64,000 bases of DNA, taken from Carettochelys insculpta (taxonomy: Eukaryota; Chordata; Testudines; Carettochelyidae). The notes below the pieces were generated by a model. That model worked only from the letters and a program-made list of their open reading frames with translations, was not told the origin of the DNA and searched no databases. Location of the stretch: contig NC_134137.1 in assembly GCF_033958435.1 (NCBI RefSeq), forward strand, positions 60,776,001 through 60,840,000. The letters are read 5' to 3'. Numbering within the stretch: position 1 is the first letter of the stretch; every line of letters starts with the position of its first letter. Shown piece after piece: positions 10,338-21,150 of this stretch. The translations under genes and the position numbers were made by a program.

Positions 10338-12618
10338 CTCTGTTGGATTGAACAGAGAACTTAGAACTGAGGAGATCAGCATTCTATTCTTGATTGCTTC
10401 TGCATCATTCTGAGCTTGGAAAAGTCATTAATCTTTTTATTTCTGTTAATGCATTGTTTAACCAATACTTACCTGTCTCATACTTGCTTTGAGCTCTGTG
10501 GCAAAATGTGCATTTGATTAATTTAGTTCTTTGTTTATCTATAGTATGGTCAGCACAGCTCTGGGTATATATTTATTAGTTGTACTCCCTCTGCTGACTT
10601 GCTATGCAATTACAAAGCAAAATTACAGGATCATTTGCAGATATTATAGTGATATGTTTTTAATTTGGCGATAGAGGTTTTAGAGATAACGTCCGTTGAT
10701 TCACTACTTATACTTCCAAATTATAATTTCTGTTGTTTGGGGATCAGTATTGTATTAGAAAGCTTGTCACTTTCTAGTTTACAGGAGAGTCTGATTTTTA
10801 ATAGGACTATTGTAACTTTAATGCAGTATAAATTATTAAAGTACTATTTTAATTTTTGTGTATTGTTTTCTGTTAAATTTCTGAAACTCATACTAATAGA
10901 TTGTGACCGTGTGACATTGGTCTGATCCAAGAAATGATAGATGTAAACAAATTTTGTGAGGCAGTTGTTGGTGAATCAGAATAACTCATTCGTTGGCTTT
11001 TTGAACTATGTTGAGCAGTGTTCTGAGGGCAGTATTTTTATGAACTTTTTGGCTCTACTGAACAGCATACGCTTGTTTTGAAAGTCACACAACAATATTA
11101 CATGTGTATGCTCATACCTTACTTAAATTGTTAAATGCCAAATTAGTACAGTAAGGTTAGCTAAAACAAAAGTTACTGGAGACAGTAGACCACTCACGTT
11201 AAACATATAGTTGATCCAAGAGTAGTTAGGTTTGCGTTCAATAGCCTGCAATATATAATTGCATTATTTGCAAATATGAGAAAGTTAGTTATCAAATGCT
11301 ATGAGAACCTCAACTTTGCATACTCCTTTCTTATTACATTTAAGTATGCATCCTTGTTATCCTTTTAGTGTAGTTTTTCTGCTTATAATTTACTTGAATT
11401 TATCTAAACCTGACTTAGACAGAAGTAAAACTGTATGCTTTTGTATAATATAATCTAAAGACCCAAACAATAAGTAAACACTGTTTTGCATTAGAGGTTT
11501 AGCAATTTTTTTCTGCTGGTAAACTGTGGATTGCTAAAGAACTAGTAGATTTATTAAATTTTCTCATGGAAGTGAAACGTTATTATTAATTGATGTTTAG
11601 ATTTTTTTTCTTGATGAAGCCTATTTGTCTAACACCTTGCAAGCAGTTAGAAGAAAAGATATCTGAAATATTCAGCATCTCTTCATCTCAATAATAATCA
11701 AATTCCAGACCTCATCTGTGGGTATGACAGTTGAGACACAAAGCAAAAGCAAGACAAGATTCTCGCCTGGACTTTTTACCCCTCAGTTCTTTGAATCTTT
11801 TATAGGCTTTTCCATCCGCTTCTGCTTCCAGCCCTCTTCAGTTATATCTCTGGAGGACTTTTCTAAAATAATTTTATTTTTTCATACTGAAATGATCAGG
11901 TCAGTTTCGTTAAGGCAATAACATAGAGTATTTTGTACACAACATTTTAATCATCTCCTACAAGAGTAGGTTTTTCAGTCTTACTTTAGATCTGAGAAGT
12001 AATAATTCCGCGTTTTCCTCAATCACATCTTCAGACCTTTAATTTTCAGATGTTTTTGTATAATTCTTACTGTTATCTTGTTACTTTTATTTTGCTGTTA
12101 AAGAATCTCCATGTTACTGCAAAATTCTGGACTTTATCATATCTCCAGCTTTCCTTTCTTCCTTACCACATCTCTTGCACCCTGATACTTGGTGAAAGTT
12201 GTACATCAAACATGGATTTAGAGGTGATGATTAAGTTATCTATAAAGGGAGGGAGTTCTTCCTTTTGCTAAATGATTAGCCATCGATGATTAAAAAAATC
12301 CATTATTTTACTAGTATCAGACCCTTGAACAAATTTTATCCATCACTGTTATAGTTATGAGGGTGAATCTAAGTGTTTACTGGAAAGAAGTAGATGTGTG
12401 TATATTCAAACACAAGGTATAAGACTGACCACACTCATGCTAAGTGGTCATTCAGCTAACTACAGTCATGCTGGATTATGTATGTTGCCAGATGAGAGAG
12501 TGCTGGACTGGAGAGAGTCAACCTCTAGTTGTTTGAAACAGGAGCTGTTCCTTTTTGTTACTTGTGTGCATGGTGCCTAACACTGTGGGTTCTGGCCCTT
12601 GATTGTATTTCTAGTTGG
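10338..12618. other. Intronic sequence, nothing recognised
   Basis: AT-rich sequence without recognisable repeats, exons or RNA genes. The small open frames at 10,665, 11,718 and 12,050 lack splice context and family similarity. Confidence 0.5.
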
Positions 12619-13321
12619 TACTGTGATATACTTGGTATATACCAAGGTTACATCTTAGCTCAACCTCTGGAGCAGCATTCCCTGTAAGGTGGGCACTTGG
12701 GAAGCCGCTCAGTAGAGATTGAGATGCTGCCCAGCTGATTAGCAGAGTGCCCATAACTGGCAACACATGGTTTCATTGGTGGTGCACATCTGCGCCCACT
12801 GCCTTGTGGGTTATCCTGGGAAGGAGCAAGGCTAAGGGAGTAAACCCTGGCAGAAAATCCGGAGGGGAGTCCTAAGGTGGTTTTGTGCCAACTTCTGGCA
12901 TTGATCCGGCAACTCCTACAGCTGAGCTGGTACCAGACGTAGAGGTTATCCTCTCCTTTGGACTGTATCAGTAAAGCCGAGAGGGAGACACTGGTGTCTG
13001 GGCAGCCCAGGGTCTCCAAAAAAAAAAAAAAAATTGCCCAGGCTCGCGCCTGGAGAGGTACTCCAGCATCGCTTAACAGTGTTGAACCAACAAGGGAGGT
13101 AACAGATACCGGTTATAAGCTCTTGCTCGGTTGGCGTAGAGAACGAGCGCCAGGGGTTCCCTTCGATGGTGGGAGAGATCTTCGCATATCACTAGACGGT
13201 CACCGCCTGCCTCAAGCTGGGCAGCCCCCAGCCAGTAGGGTACTGTCCCACCACAGTTCACGTGCCTCACTGGGTGCGTGAGGCTTAAGGTTCCCAAACC
13301 TGACAAGTGACTGAAATTTGA

Positions 13322-14653
13322 GCACCAGGCGAACCAATAAGAAAATCAACTAGAAAAGGAAACCATCAAAGTTTTAAGCTTGCTTGCTGGAATGTGCGGA
13401 CCATGCTGTCCGGTTTGACTGAAGATCTTCAGGACATCAGCGACACCCGAAAGACCACTGTCATCAATGAGGAACTGAAGAGGCTCCAAGTTGACGTTGC
13501 TGCTCTGCAAGAGACACGTCTCGCAGATTCGGGATCTCTAAAGGAAAAGGACTACACCTTTTTCCGGCAGGGTAAAGCCCAAGAAGAACCCAGGGAGCAT
13601 GGTGTTGGCTTTGCCATCAGAAACACCCTTCTACAAATGGTGGAATTAGTCATGGGTGGATCAGAAAGACTCCTTCAGGTGAGACTTCAAACTTGCGCCC
13701 GTCCTGTCCACCTGATCAGTGCTTACACTCCAACCCTGTATGCCACACCAGAAGTAAAAGACAAGTTCTATAACGTACTTAGTGCTGCCATAGCGCAAAT
13801 ACCTGCTCGTGAACAGCTGTACATTTTGGGTGACTTCAGTGCGAGAGTTGGAGCCGATCGTGACTCATGGCCTTCCTGCTTAGGCCACTTCGATGTGGGA
13901 AAAATGAATGAAAACGGACAGCGTCTTCTCGAACTTTGCACGTACCACAATCTGTGCATCACAAACACATTTTTCCAAACCAAGCCACAGCACAGAGTGT
14001 CATGGAGACACCCACACTCAAAACACTGGCATCAACTAGACGTATTCATCACTAGCTGTGATAACCTCAAGAACATCCTTCTGACACGCAGCTATCATAG
14101 TGCCTACTGCAATACAGATCACTCGCTAGTTTGCTCCAAAGTCAAGGTGAGACCCAAGAAGCTGTACCCCTCTAAACCAACTGGAAGGCCCCGCATTGAT
14201 GCCAGAAAGACAGCAAACTCAGAGAGAGCCAAAAAGTTCAGAGAGACCCTGGAGGAGAATCTGTGCAGCAGCCCTGGGGGTGCCGACGTGACATCCATAT
14301 GGCAGCATCTGAGGGATACAATTTACAACACGGCCTTGTCGGTGTTTGGAAGAAGAGCTAGAAACACAAATGACTGGTTCGAAGCTAACTCCGATGAGAT
14401 GATTCCAGCCATTGAAAAGAAACGCACTGCACTCCTGGAGTACAAACGCTCACTGAGCCAGAGTACCCTGCAAGCACTCAGAGCAGCCAGAAAAACAGTA
14501 CAGCAGGCAGCCAGGTGCTGTGCCAACAACTACTGGCTCGAGCTATGCAGCAGCATCCAGACCAGTGCTGACTCTGGTAATTTCAGGGGAATGTATGAGG
14601 GCATTAGGACCCACCCAGAACAAGATGGAACCTCTGAAATCCAAATCTGGTGA
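13322..14653 (+). pseudogene. LINE copy 1: endonuclease and linker part of the ORF
   Basis: The open frame follows a stop at 13,319 and is continuous to 14,653. The APE endonuclease blocks are visible in order: KLACWNVRTM, LQETRL (metal-binding glutamate), ILGDFSARVGADRDSW, SWRHPHSKHWHQLDVFI and NTDHSLVCSKV (catalytic Asp-His). The linker follows with RNTNDWFEANSDEM. No convincing initiator was identified; the conserved region begins by 13,373. Against copy 3 a roughly 10-bp deletion near 14,605 shifts the frame, and more indels follow near 14,668 and 14,850. The enzyme would nick target DNA for target-primed reverse transcription. Confidence 0.85.
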
Positions 14654-14659
14654 AGTCAT

Positions 14660-16503
14660 CACTGACAGCCAAACAGATGGAGCGCTGGGTCGAGCACTAC
14701 TCCGAGCTGTACTCATGCGAGAACATTGTGGTTGATACAGCCCTCGATGCCATCGAGCTCCTACCAATAATGGACGAACTGCACCAGGAACCACCTCTGG
14801 ATGAACTGAAGAAAGCCATTGGCAGCATTGCAGTAGGAAAGGCCCCAGACCAGAGGTAATCAAGTGTGCCACGGACACACTCCTGGAACCCCTACATGAG
14901 CTACTGTGCCTGTGCTGGAGAAAGGGAGAGGTTCCACAGGATCTAGTGCAGTGGTTCTCAGCTTTTTCACTAGTGCAGTCCACAGTCTTGTACAAGAACA
15001 AAGGAGACAGAAGCGACTGCAACAATTACCGTGGGATCTCCCTCCTAAGCATCACTGGTAAACTGTTTGCTCGTGTCATCCTCGGCAGACTCCAGAAGAT
15101 TGCTAAGAGGGTGTATCCCAAATCACAGTGCGGATTCCGCGCAGAGAGATCTACCGTTGACATGGTCTTCTCTCTGAGGCAGCTGCAGGAGAAATGCAGG
15201 GAGCAGAGAAAGCCACTCTATATTGCCTTCATCAACCTTACCAAGGCCTTCAACTTGGTCAGCAGGGATGGACTGTTCAAACTGCTCCACAGGATAGGTT
15301 GTCCACCACGGTTATTCAAGATGATCCAGTCATTCCACGAAGACGTGAGAGGAACCATCCAATATGAAGGCACATTATCTGATGTTTTTAGCAACAGGAG
15401 CGGCGTCAAACAAGGATGCGTGCTTGCTCCGACATTGTTTGGGATCTTCTTCGCACTCCTCCTGAAGCACGCCTTTGGATCTTCAACAGAGGGCATCTTT
15501 TTGCACACAAGATCTGATGGGAAACTGTTTAATCTTGCAAGGCTGAAAGCTAAGTCTAAGGTGCGGGAAGTCCTCATCAGAGATATGCTGTTCGCAGATG
15601 ATGCCGCTGTAGTGTCACAAACAGAAGACCAGCTTCAGAAACTGCTGGATCAGTTCTCCAAAGCATGCAAGGACTTCGGGCTTTCTATCAGCTTAAAGAC
15701 GACAAAGGTAGTTGGTCAGGACGTTGCTGAACCTCCATCAATCAGCATTGACAACTATACGTTAGAGGTCATCCATGAGTTCGTTTACCTTGGGTCCACC
15801 ATCACTGACACCCTGTCATTGGAGACTGAGCTAAATAGGAGGATCAGAAAAGCAGCCACAACTCTGTCCAGACTCAGCAAGAGAGTGTGGAATAACATCA
15901 AGTTGTATACCCACACCAAAATGCAAGTCTACAAAGCCTGCATCCTCAGCACCCTCCTTTACGGCAGTGAGACTTGGACCCTGTGCACCCGCCAAGAAAA
16001 GAAGCTTGAACGTCTTCCACTTGCGCTGCCTCAGGCGCAGTCTTGGAATATCATAGAAGGACAGAGTGTCCAACACCGCCGTCCTAGAGCAAGCTGGAAT
16101 CCCAACCATGCACACCCTCCTCAGGCAGCGTCGGCTCCGCTGGCTTGGCCCCGTCCACAGGTTGAATGATGGAAAGATCCCAAAAGACATCCTGTATGGC
16201 AAGCTAGCCTGTGGCAAAAGACCTCCTGGACGCCCCCAGTTGCAATACAAAGATGTTTGCAAGAGGGATCTTAGGGAGGTAGACATCAAGCCGGACAACT
16301 GGGAGGAGCTAGCAGACGATTGCAGTAGATGGAGGCAGGAACTACACAAGGGCCTTCAGAAGGGTGAGATGAGGATCAGACAGCTGGCAGAGGAGAAGCG
16401 AGCCCACAGAAAGCTCAGTAAGGACCTGCCAGACACCCACTACACATGCAACGGTTGCAGCAAGTACAGTTCCTCTTGTGTGGGCCTTCACAGTCACAGT
16501 TGA
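14660..16503 (+). pseudogene. LINE copy 1: reverse transcriptase and C-terminal zinc-finger part
   Basis: RT blocks include YRGISLLSITGKLFARVIL, SQCGFRAERSTVDMVF, YIAFINLTKAFNLVSRDGLF (the catalytic-block aspartate of copy 3 is replaced by Asn here), SGVKQGCVLAPTLFGIFF and the FADD catalytic box in DMLFADDAAVVSQTE. The C-terminal part has ILSTLLYGSETWTL and, after a +1 shift near 16,003, RLRWLGPVHRLNDGKIPKD and a damaged cysteine/histidine finger (THYTCNGCS...GLHSHS). It carries a foreign 47-nt patch at 14,941-14,987 that keeps the frame. Confidence 0.85.
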
Positions 16504-16599
16504 CGCTGCAAATGATGATCCCAAATGGAACTATGAAGGGTGCGATCCATAGTCTACATAGACTGATGGATGCCTACTACTACTGTGATATACATAATA

Positions 16600-17070
16600 T
16601 GTTCTTTTATTCTTGCTTAAAGGAAAAATCTCAGGGTAGTCAGGGAAGCCATTGGTTGACAACAGACAGTGAGAGAGACAGAAAAGCAAATATAAATGAA
16701 TTAGTTCCCCATTATAGACTACAAATTACAGGGCCAATTGAAGTGATAGCCTGTAGATCTCCACTAACTTGAACTAATCTTGGCTTCGGAGAGGTATATT
16801 TTGGGAAATGTGGTAAGCTTGGGAAATTCCTTAGAAAGAGAAACTGCTGAACTCTCTTTCATATTCGAATTCGACACATTAACACGTGGTTTGAACCGGG
16901 ATGCAAATTTTCTGGGACATTATAGGGGCTCTTTGGCATACTTGGCTTAATCTAATTCTTGACTCCCTGCCCCCCCGCCCCTCTGCTCCCTGATTTGCTC
17001 ACCTTGATAATTTTTTTCTGATTTGTGAAATTTGATTACTGTTTTTGGTTCTCTATGCCTTAAATATTGA
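16600..17070. other. Intronic sequence, nothing recognised
   Basis: Ordinary AT-rich sequence downstream of the LINE target duplication; no exon, RNA gene or clear repeat identified. Confidence 0.5.
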
Positions 17071-17074
17071 GTCT

Positions 17075-17180
17075 GTTCTGGTATGCGTATGGTCTGAAAA
17101 GTGGGTCTGTCCCACGAAAGCTCACCTAATAAATTATTTTGTTAGTCTTTAAAGTGCCGCTTGACTGCTTTTTTGTTTTG
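17075..17180 (+). mobile_element. Penelope-like 3' fragment with hairpin
   Basis: Contains GGTCTGAAAAGTGGGTCTGT then CCCACGAAAGCTCACC, followed by TTGTTAGTCTTTAAAGTGCC. The hairpin GTGGG/CCCAC is closed by an outer GGT/ACC pair and followed by GAAA. The same layout occurs in the inserts at 6,375 and 54,905 with different but still pairing stem bases. Only one arm is present here, so it is a truncated copy. Confidence 0.6.
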
Positions 17181-17879
17181 ATAGTCTGTGAGGGTCTGCA
17201 GGAGGCTGTAGGTGAACTCCTAACAATCAAGAATATGGTACTAACAACCTGATAAGCACATACTAGGCCTTGGAGCAGTTGTATGTGGAAATGTATGGAG
17301 GCATCCAGAGCAGTCAAGTTTTCATTACTATGATATCTCTGCTGCACAGACACTCTGAACTTCTCAGATTGAAAAGCAAGAATAAGATTGGATCACTTTC
17401 TGATCTCAGAGGAGCAGCTTTTCCATCCACAAATCTTTCAGTTTGCTTTAACAGATTACTTTCCTTTCTGATCTGATGTTAGGATCCTTGGGTTAAAATC
17501 CAGGTCCTGTAACATTAGGCTTTCTACATACACACTTTTGACTTCCTGGTGGATTGGCAGTGGAATTTAGGTACTTTGCCTTTTGATTGCTAGACGCTGA
17601 GAACACTAGTCATCTTGCACAACAAAATGCACAAGGTTTCCTTTTTACATCATGAGAGTCTTTCCTTTTGTTTGCTTTACTTATAATAAACTTTTTGAAC
17701 CCTTGGTATCTATGTAGGAACATTTGTGTCTGCTTTCATTGATCTCTGAATTTATTTGCACAGTGATGAAACACTTTGTTATACTGTTAATTCGTGATAT
17801 TTTTCTATCAGTAACTTTTTATCATTCACCAACAACTTAGTTGGACTGTTCACATGGTTCACGTATCTGGTCAGTGCTT

Positions 17880-18215
17880 CCCAAAACATTGTTTTCTGAA
17901 CTGAAGGATGGACAGAGGAGCATTGGGAGCCAGAGGAAGCAATATAAGGACATGCTGAAGACAGAAGTGTAGCATCAGTGTCAACCCTTGGGAGAACCTT
18001 GCTCCAGATTGTCTCCAGTGGAGAGCAGTAATCCATAAGGGGGTGGCACAATTTTGAAGGTCCTGCCACAATGCACGTGAGGAGGGGTGATGAAGAAGAA
18101 GAAAGTGGCAAAACCTGCCCCTCCTACATCTACTAATACCTGTCCCTTCTGTGATAAAGCCTGCAACTCCAGAAATGGGCTGATCAGCCATCAATGGACA
18201 CTCAAATAAGAGGGT
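17880..18215 (+). pseudogene. Degraded 3' end of a second LINE family with C-terminal zinc finger
   Basis: Pieces of the LINE C-terminal domain are readable across frames: ELKDGQRSIGSQ...YKDMLK (about 17,897-17,955), then SISVNPWENLAP...WRAVIHKG (about 17,967-18,045), then TCPFCDKACNSRNGLISHQ ending in a stop near 18,210. These match the order of copy 3 (GELASGKRPPG...YKDVCKRDL, WEELADDRSKWR, C-x2-C finger GLHSH) but are clearly more divergent. It is an old 5'-truncated relic; boundaries are approximate. Confidence 0.7.
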
Positions 18216-18219
18216 GACA

Positions 18220-19240
18220 TGAAGGTGTCCTACTTGTTATTGAGTGACCCTCAAGATCAGTAACTTTATTCTCCCTCCTCCCTCCAGGGGTGTGACTCAG
18301 GGTTCATTTAAAAAGTGTTGTGTTGACTATAATATGCTAGTTGGGGCGTCTTGGGTTGGCTAGTGGGAATTTCTGAACATCTGTGCAAATAAGTCTCTCC
18401 TCACGTGGTCAAGAAACTTTGGTATCAGTGGACTATATATCCCAATTCACTGAAGTAGTGACTAATATCACAATTGAATTGCCTCATGAATTGAGACAAA
18501 AACATAACACTTTAATCAAAATTAACATTGTATGATGTTGGGATATTGTGTATAAGGTAACTAAGATACTAACTTTTTACTATTTTACTCGTACTTTCTA
18601 AGAGTTTGAGTGTATTCCATATTAGTCTAACAGATTTCAAGCTGTCCTGCTATTTATGCCAACTTCAAATAGAATGTTCTTTAAAACTTGCTGTGCTGAG
18701 CTAATGGAACATCTACTTTTATTTTCTTCAGTGTGCATCTATACTTGATGATGAAGGGGGGAATTTAGACTTCTAGCACTTCCTGTATAATACCTGCTAA
18801 ATGAATAGAATGAGTCAGTCTGCCAGCAGATACTTCTTCCTTAGTCTTCGGGTGTTCTTCCTGTTCCTCCTCTTGATCACACACATGCCCTGTGCCAGAA
18901 AGCCACTAGAGTAGGAAGAAAATTATTCTAACTTTGTGGTAAGATATCTCTAGTAGCTACTGAGTATTGGATGGTATTGAATTGAGTAGTGCTAGTTGAA
19001 TAATTAGTTGTCTATTTGACAAAATCAATTGAAATCCCTTCAGGAGCTAGTTGCTGCTCTGAATTCATGAACTGGAATAATCAATAATGCACCTTATATA
19101 AGGAACTTGTCTGTGAGGAATCCTATTTAGATAGAAGTGACTCTTTTTACTGCAGGCTGAATTGGAATTTCCTGTTCAATGGCTCTCACCTGCCTTATGC
19201 GTGGCATTAAGTATAACAAATTAATTGTTTAATGCTCTAA
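18220..19240. other. Intronic sequence, nothing recognised
   Basis: AT-rich; no coding, splice or repeat signature that I can name. Confidence 0.5.
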
Positions 19241-19242
19241 AG

Positions 19243-19457
19243 CAACATTTCCAAAAGTACTGGTCCTTGGGGGAAAAAATACTGCTGCATAGAAAATATA
19301 CAAATTATCGCTATATACTATTATTATTGTGAATAGATACTAAACAGTGACAATTTATTTTTTTTAATTCTTTATTTATATGCATTTATATTTTTGGGCT
19401 GCAAAAAGGGTACTGAAAAAAAATGCGTCCCAACTATATAAAGTTTGGGAAACTCTG
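19243..19457. mobile_element. Short hAT MITE
   Basis: The left end CAACATTTCCAAAAGTACTGG aligns with the reverse complement of the right end (CAGAGTTTCCCAAACTTTAT). The flanking 8-mers CTCTAAAG (19,235-19,242) and CTCTAATG (19,458-19,465) match at 7 of 8 positions, as expected for a hAT target duplication. It is 215 bp with no coding. Confidence 0.7.
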
Positions 19458-20407
19458 CTCTAATGAGACGATAAACATATTCGCCATCAGTGATCATAGT
19501 AGTAGGCATCCTTTGATCCTGAGGGATCATGGGTTTGCGCCCCAGTTGGACTGATTCGAGCAGTGTCTTCTGTGGCTGTGCAATCCAATCTGGGAGTGGC
19601 AGTCCTTTCTGCACTGTGAGCAGCAATAGGCGGATGTTGCTCTGGTATCATGGGTACGGGTCTTCCTGAGGGCTCTCCTGTCTTCCACTTCCTTCACCAA
19701 GGTAGTTTCATACACAACAAGAGCTTCCTTCACTCCCTGTTTCCAGGCATGCCTGTCTGAGGCGAGCGAATGCCAGGTGTTCACGCTGATAGAGAGAGCA
19801 CTGAGGTCACGCTTGCACATGTCCTTGTAGCGCAATTTAGGTTGCACTTTCGGCCTCTTTCCAGACGCCAGTTCGCCGAAGAGGAGGTCCTTTGGTATTC
19901 GGCCATCCGTCATGCATGAGATATGGCCCAGCCAGCGCATACACCTCTGTTTAAGAAGGGTGAACATGGAGGCACTGCGCTATTGGGGACCTTGTCCTGC
20001 CATGAGATACCAAGTATGCACCTAAAGCAGCGCATGTGGAATGTGTTAAGCCGCTGCTCTTGTTTTGAGCACAAAGTCCATGTTTCACTGGTGTACAGCA
20101 GTGTGCTCAAAACACAGGCTGTGTAGACCTGCACCTTGGTGTGTACAGTGAGCTTATTGTTAGCCCATACTCTCTTCGTCAGCCTGGAGAACATTGTGGC
20201 GGCTTTTTCCAATACGCTTGTTGATCTCGCTATCAAGTGACAAGTTGTCCGAGATCATTGAGCCGAGGTACACGAACTCATGGACAACTTCCAGTTCATA
20301 GTCTAACACATTGATAGATGGCTTGTTACCCATGTTTTGGCCCATCACCTGGGTCGTCTTTAAGCTGATTGTGAGGCCACATTCCATACATGCATCCGCA
20401 AAGCGAG

Positions 20408-21091
20408 TTATGAGTGACTGCCGTTCCTGCTGTGTGAGAGCAGCAATAGCTGCATTGTCAGAAAAAGGAACTCTCTTAGATGTTTTGTAAGCACCCTGGT
20501 CCTCACCCTAAGCCTCGACAGTTTAAAGAGGTTGCCATCCGTTCTCGTGCAGAGAGAGATGCCCTCTGTAGCAGTTCCGAAGGCATATTTGAGCAAAACT
20601 GCAAAGAAGATGCCGAAAAATGTTGGAGCCAGCACACACCCCTGCTTCACTCCGCTGAGAATCTCAAAGGGTTCAGATGTGGATCCGTCGTATACGACGG
20701 TCCCCTTCATGCCTTCATGGAAGGCCCTAATAATGCTCAGCAGAGTTGGGGGACAGCCGATCTTAGCCAGAATCGCAAACAGACCTTTTCTGCTGACGAG
20801 GTCAAATGCCTTGGTCAGGTCAATGAAGGCAATATACAGAGGTTTGTTCTGCTCCCTGCACTTTTCGTGCAGTTGCCTAACAGAGAAAACCATGTCTGTG
20901 GTGGACTGTTCAGCTCTGAACCCACACTGAGACTCAGGGTAGACTCTCTCTGCAAGAACATTGAGCCTCTTCAGAACAACACGTGCAAATAGCTTCCCCA
21001 CGGTACTGAGAAGGGAGATGCCGCGATAGTTGTTACAATCACTTTTGTCACCCTTGTTCTTGTAGACAGTAACGATGTTAGCATCCCTCAT
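20408..21091 (-). pseudogene. LINE copy 2 reverse transcriptase core
   Basis: A 227-residue minus-strand frame with YRGISLLSTVGKLFARVVL, SQCGFRAEQSTTDMVFSV, FIDLTKAFDLVSRKGLF and SGVKQGCVLAPTFFGIFF. The catalytic FADD box is lost: after RVLTKHL the frame reads FLFLTMQ, consistent with a frameshift just upstream of or at the box. Flanking frames (20,160-20,387; 19,910-20,236; 19,527-19,967) carry the thumb region, STLLYTSETWTLC, RCMRWLGHIS and the finger QCRKDCHSQIGLHSH. Confidence 0.85.
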
Positions 21092-21150
21092 ATCTTGCAG
21101 TATGCTGCCTTCTCGCCAGCATTAGCAAAGTATTCCATGCAGCTCTGAAA

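Larger units (their letters stand above)
12632..16580 (+). mobile_element. Full-length APE-type non-LTR retrotransposon (LINE copy 1)
   Basis: Bounded by the exact 13-mer TACTGTGATATAC at 12,619-12,631 and 16,581-16,593, so both ends are defined. The element starts with the palindrome TTGGTATATACCAA and ends GGATGCCTACTAC. It encodes an apurinic-type endonuclease, a reverse transcriptase, a C-terminal domain and a terminal zinc finger in one long reading frame that is now broken. Its closest relative in the window is copy 3 (28,176-30,437). The layout (EN-RT plus SETWT block plus CCHC/H finger) resembles RTE/RTE-X-like families whose proteins are often labelled craniofacial development protein 2-like. 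The clade name is uncertain. Confidence 0.85.

Noticed and set aside
20480..20992. A 170-codon plus-strand frame overlapping LINE copy 2
   Set aside because: It is the shadow of the minus-strand reverse transcriptase frame, which carries all the recognisable motifs.
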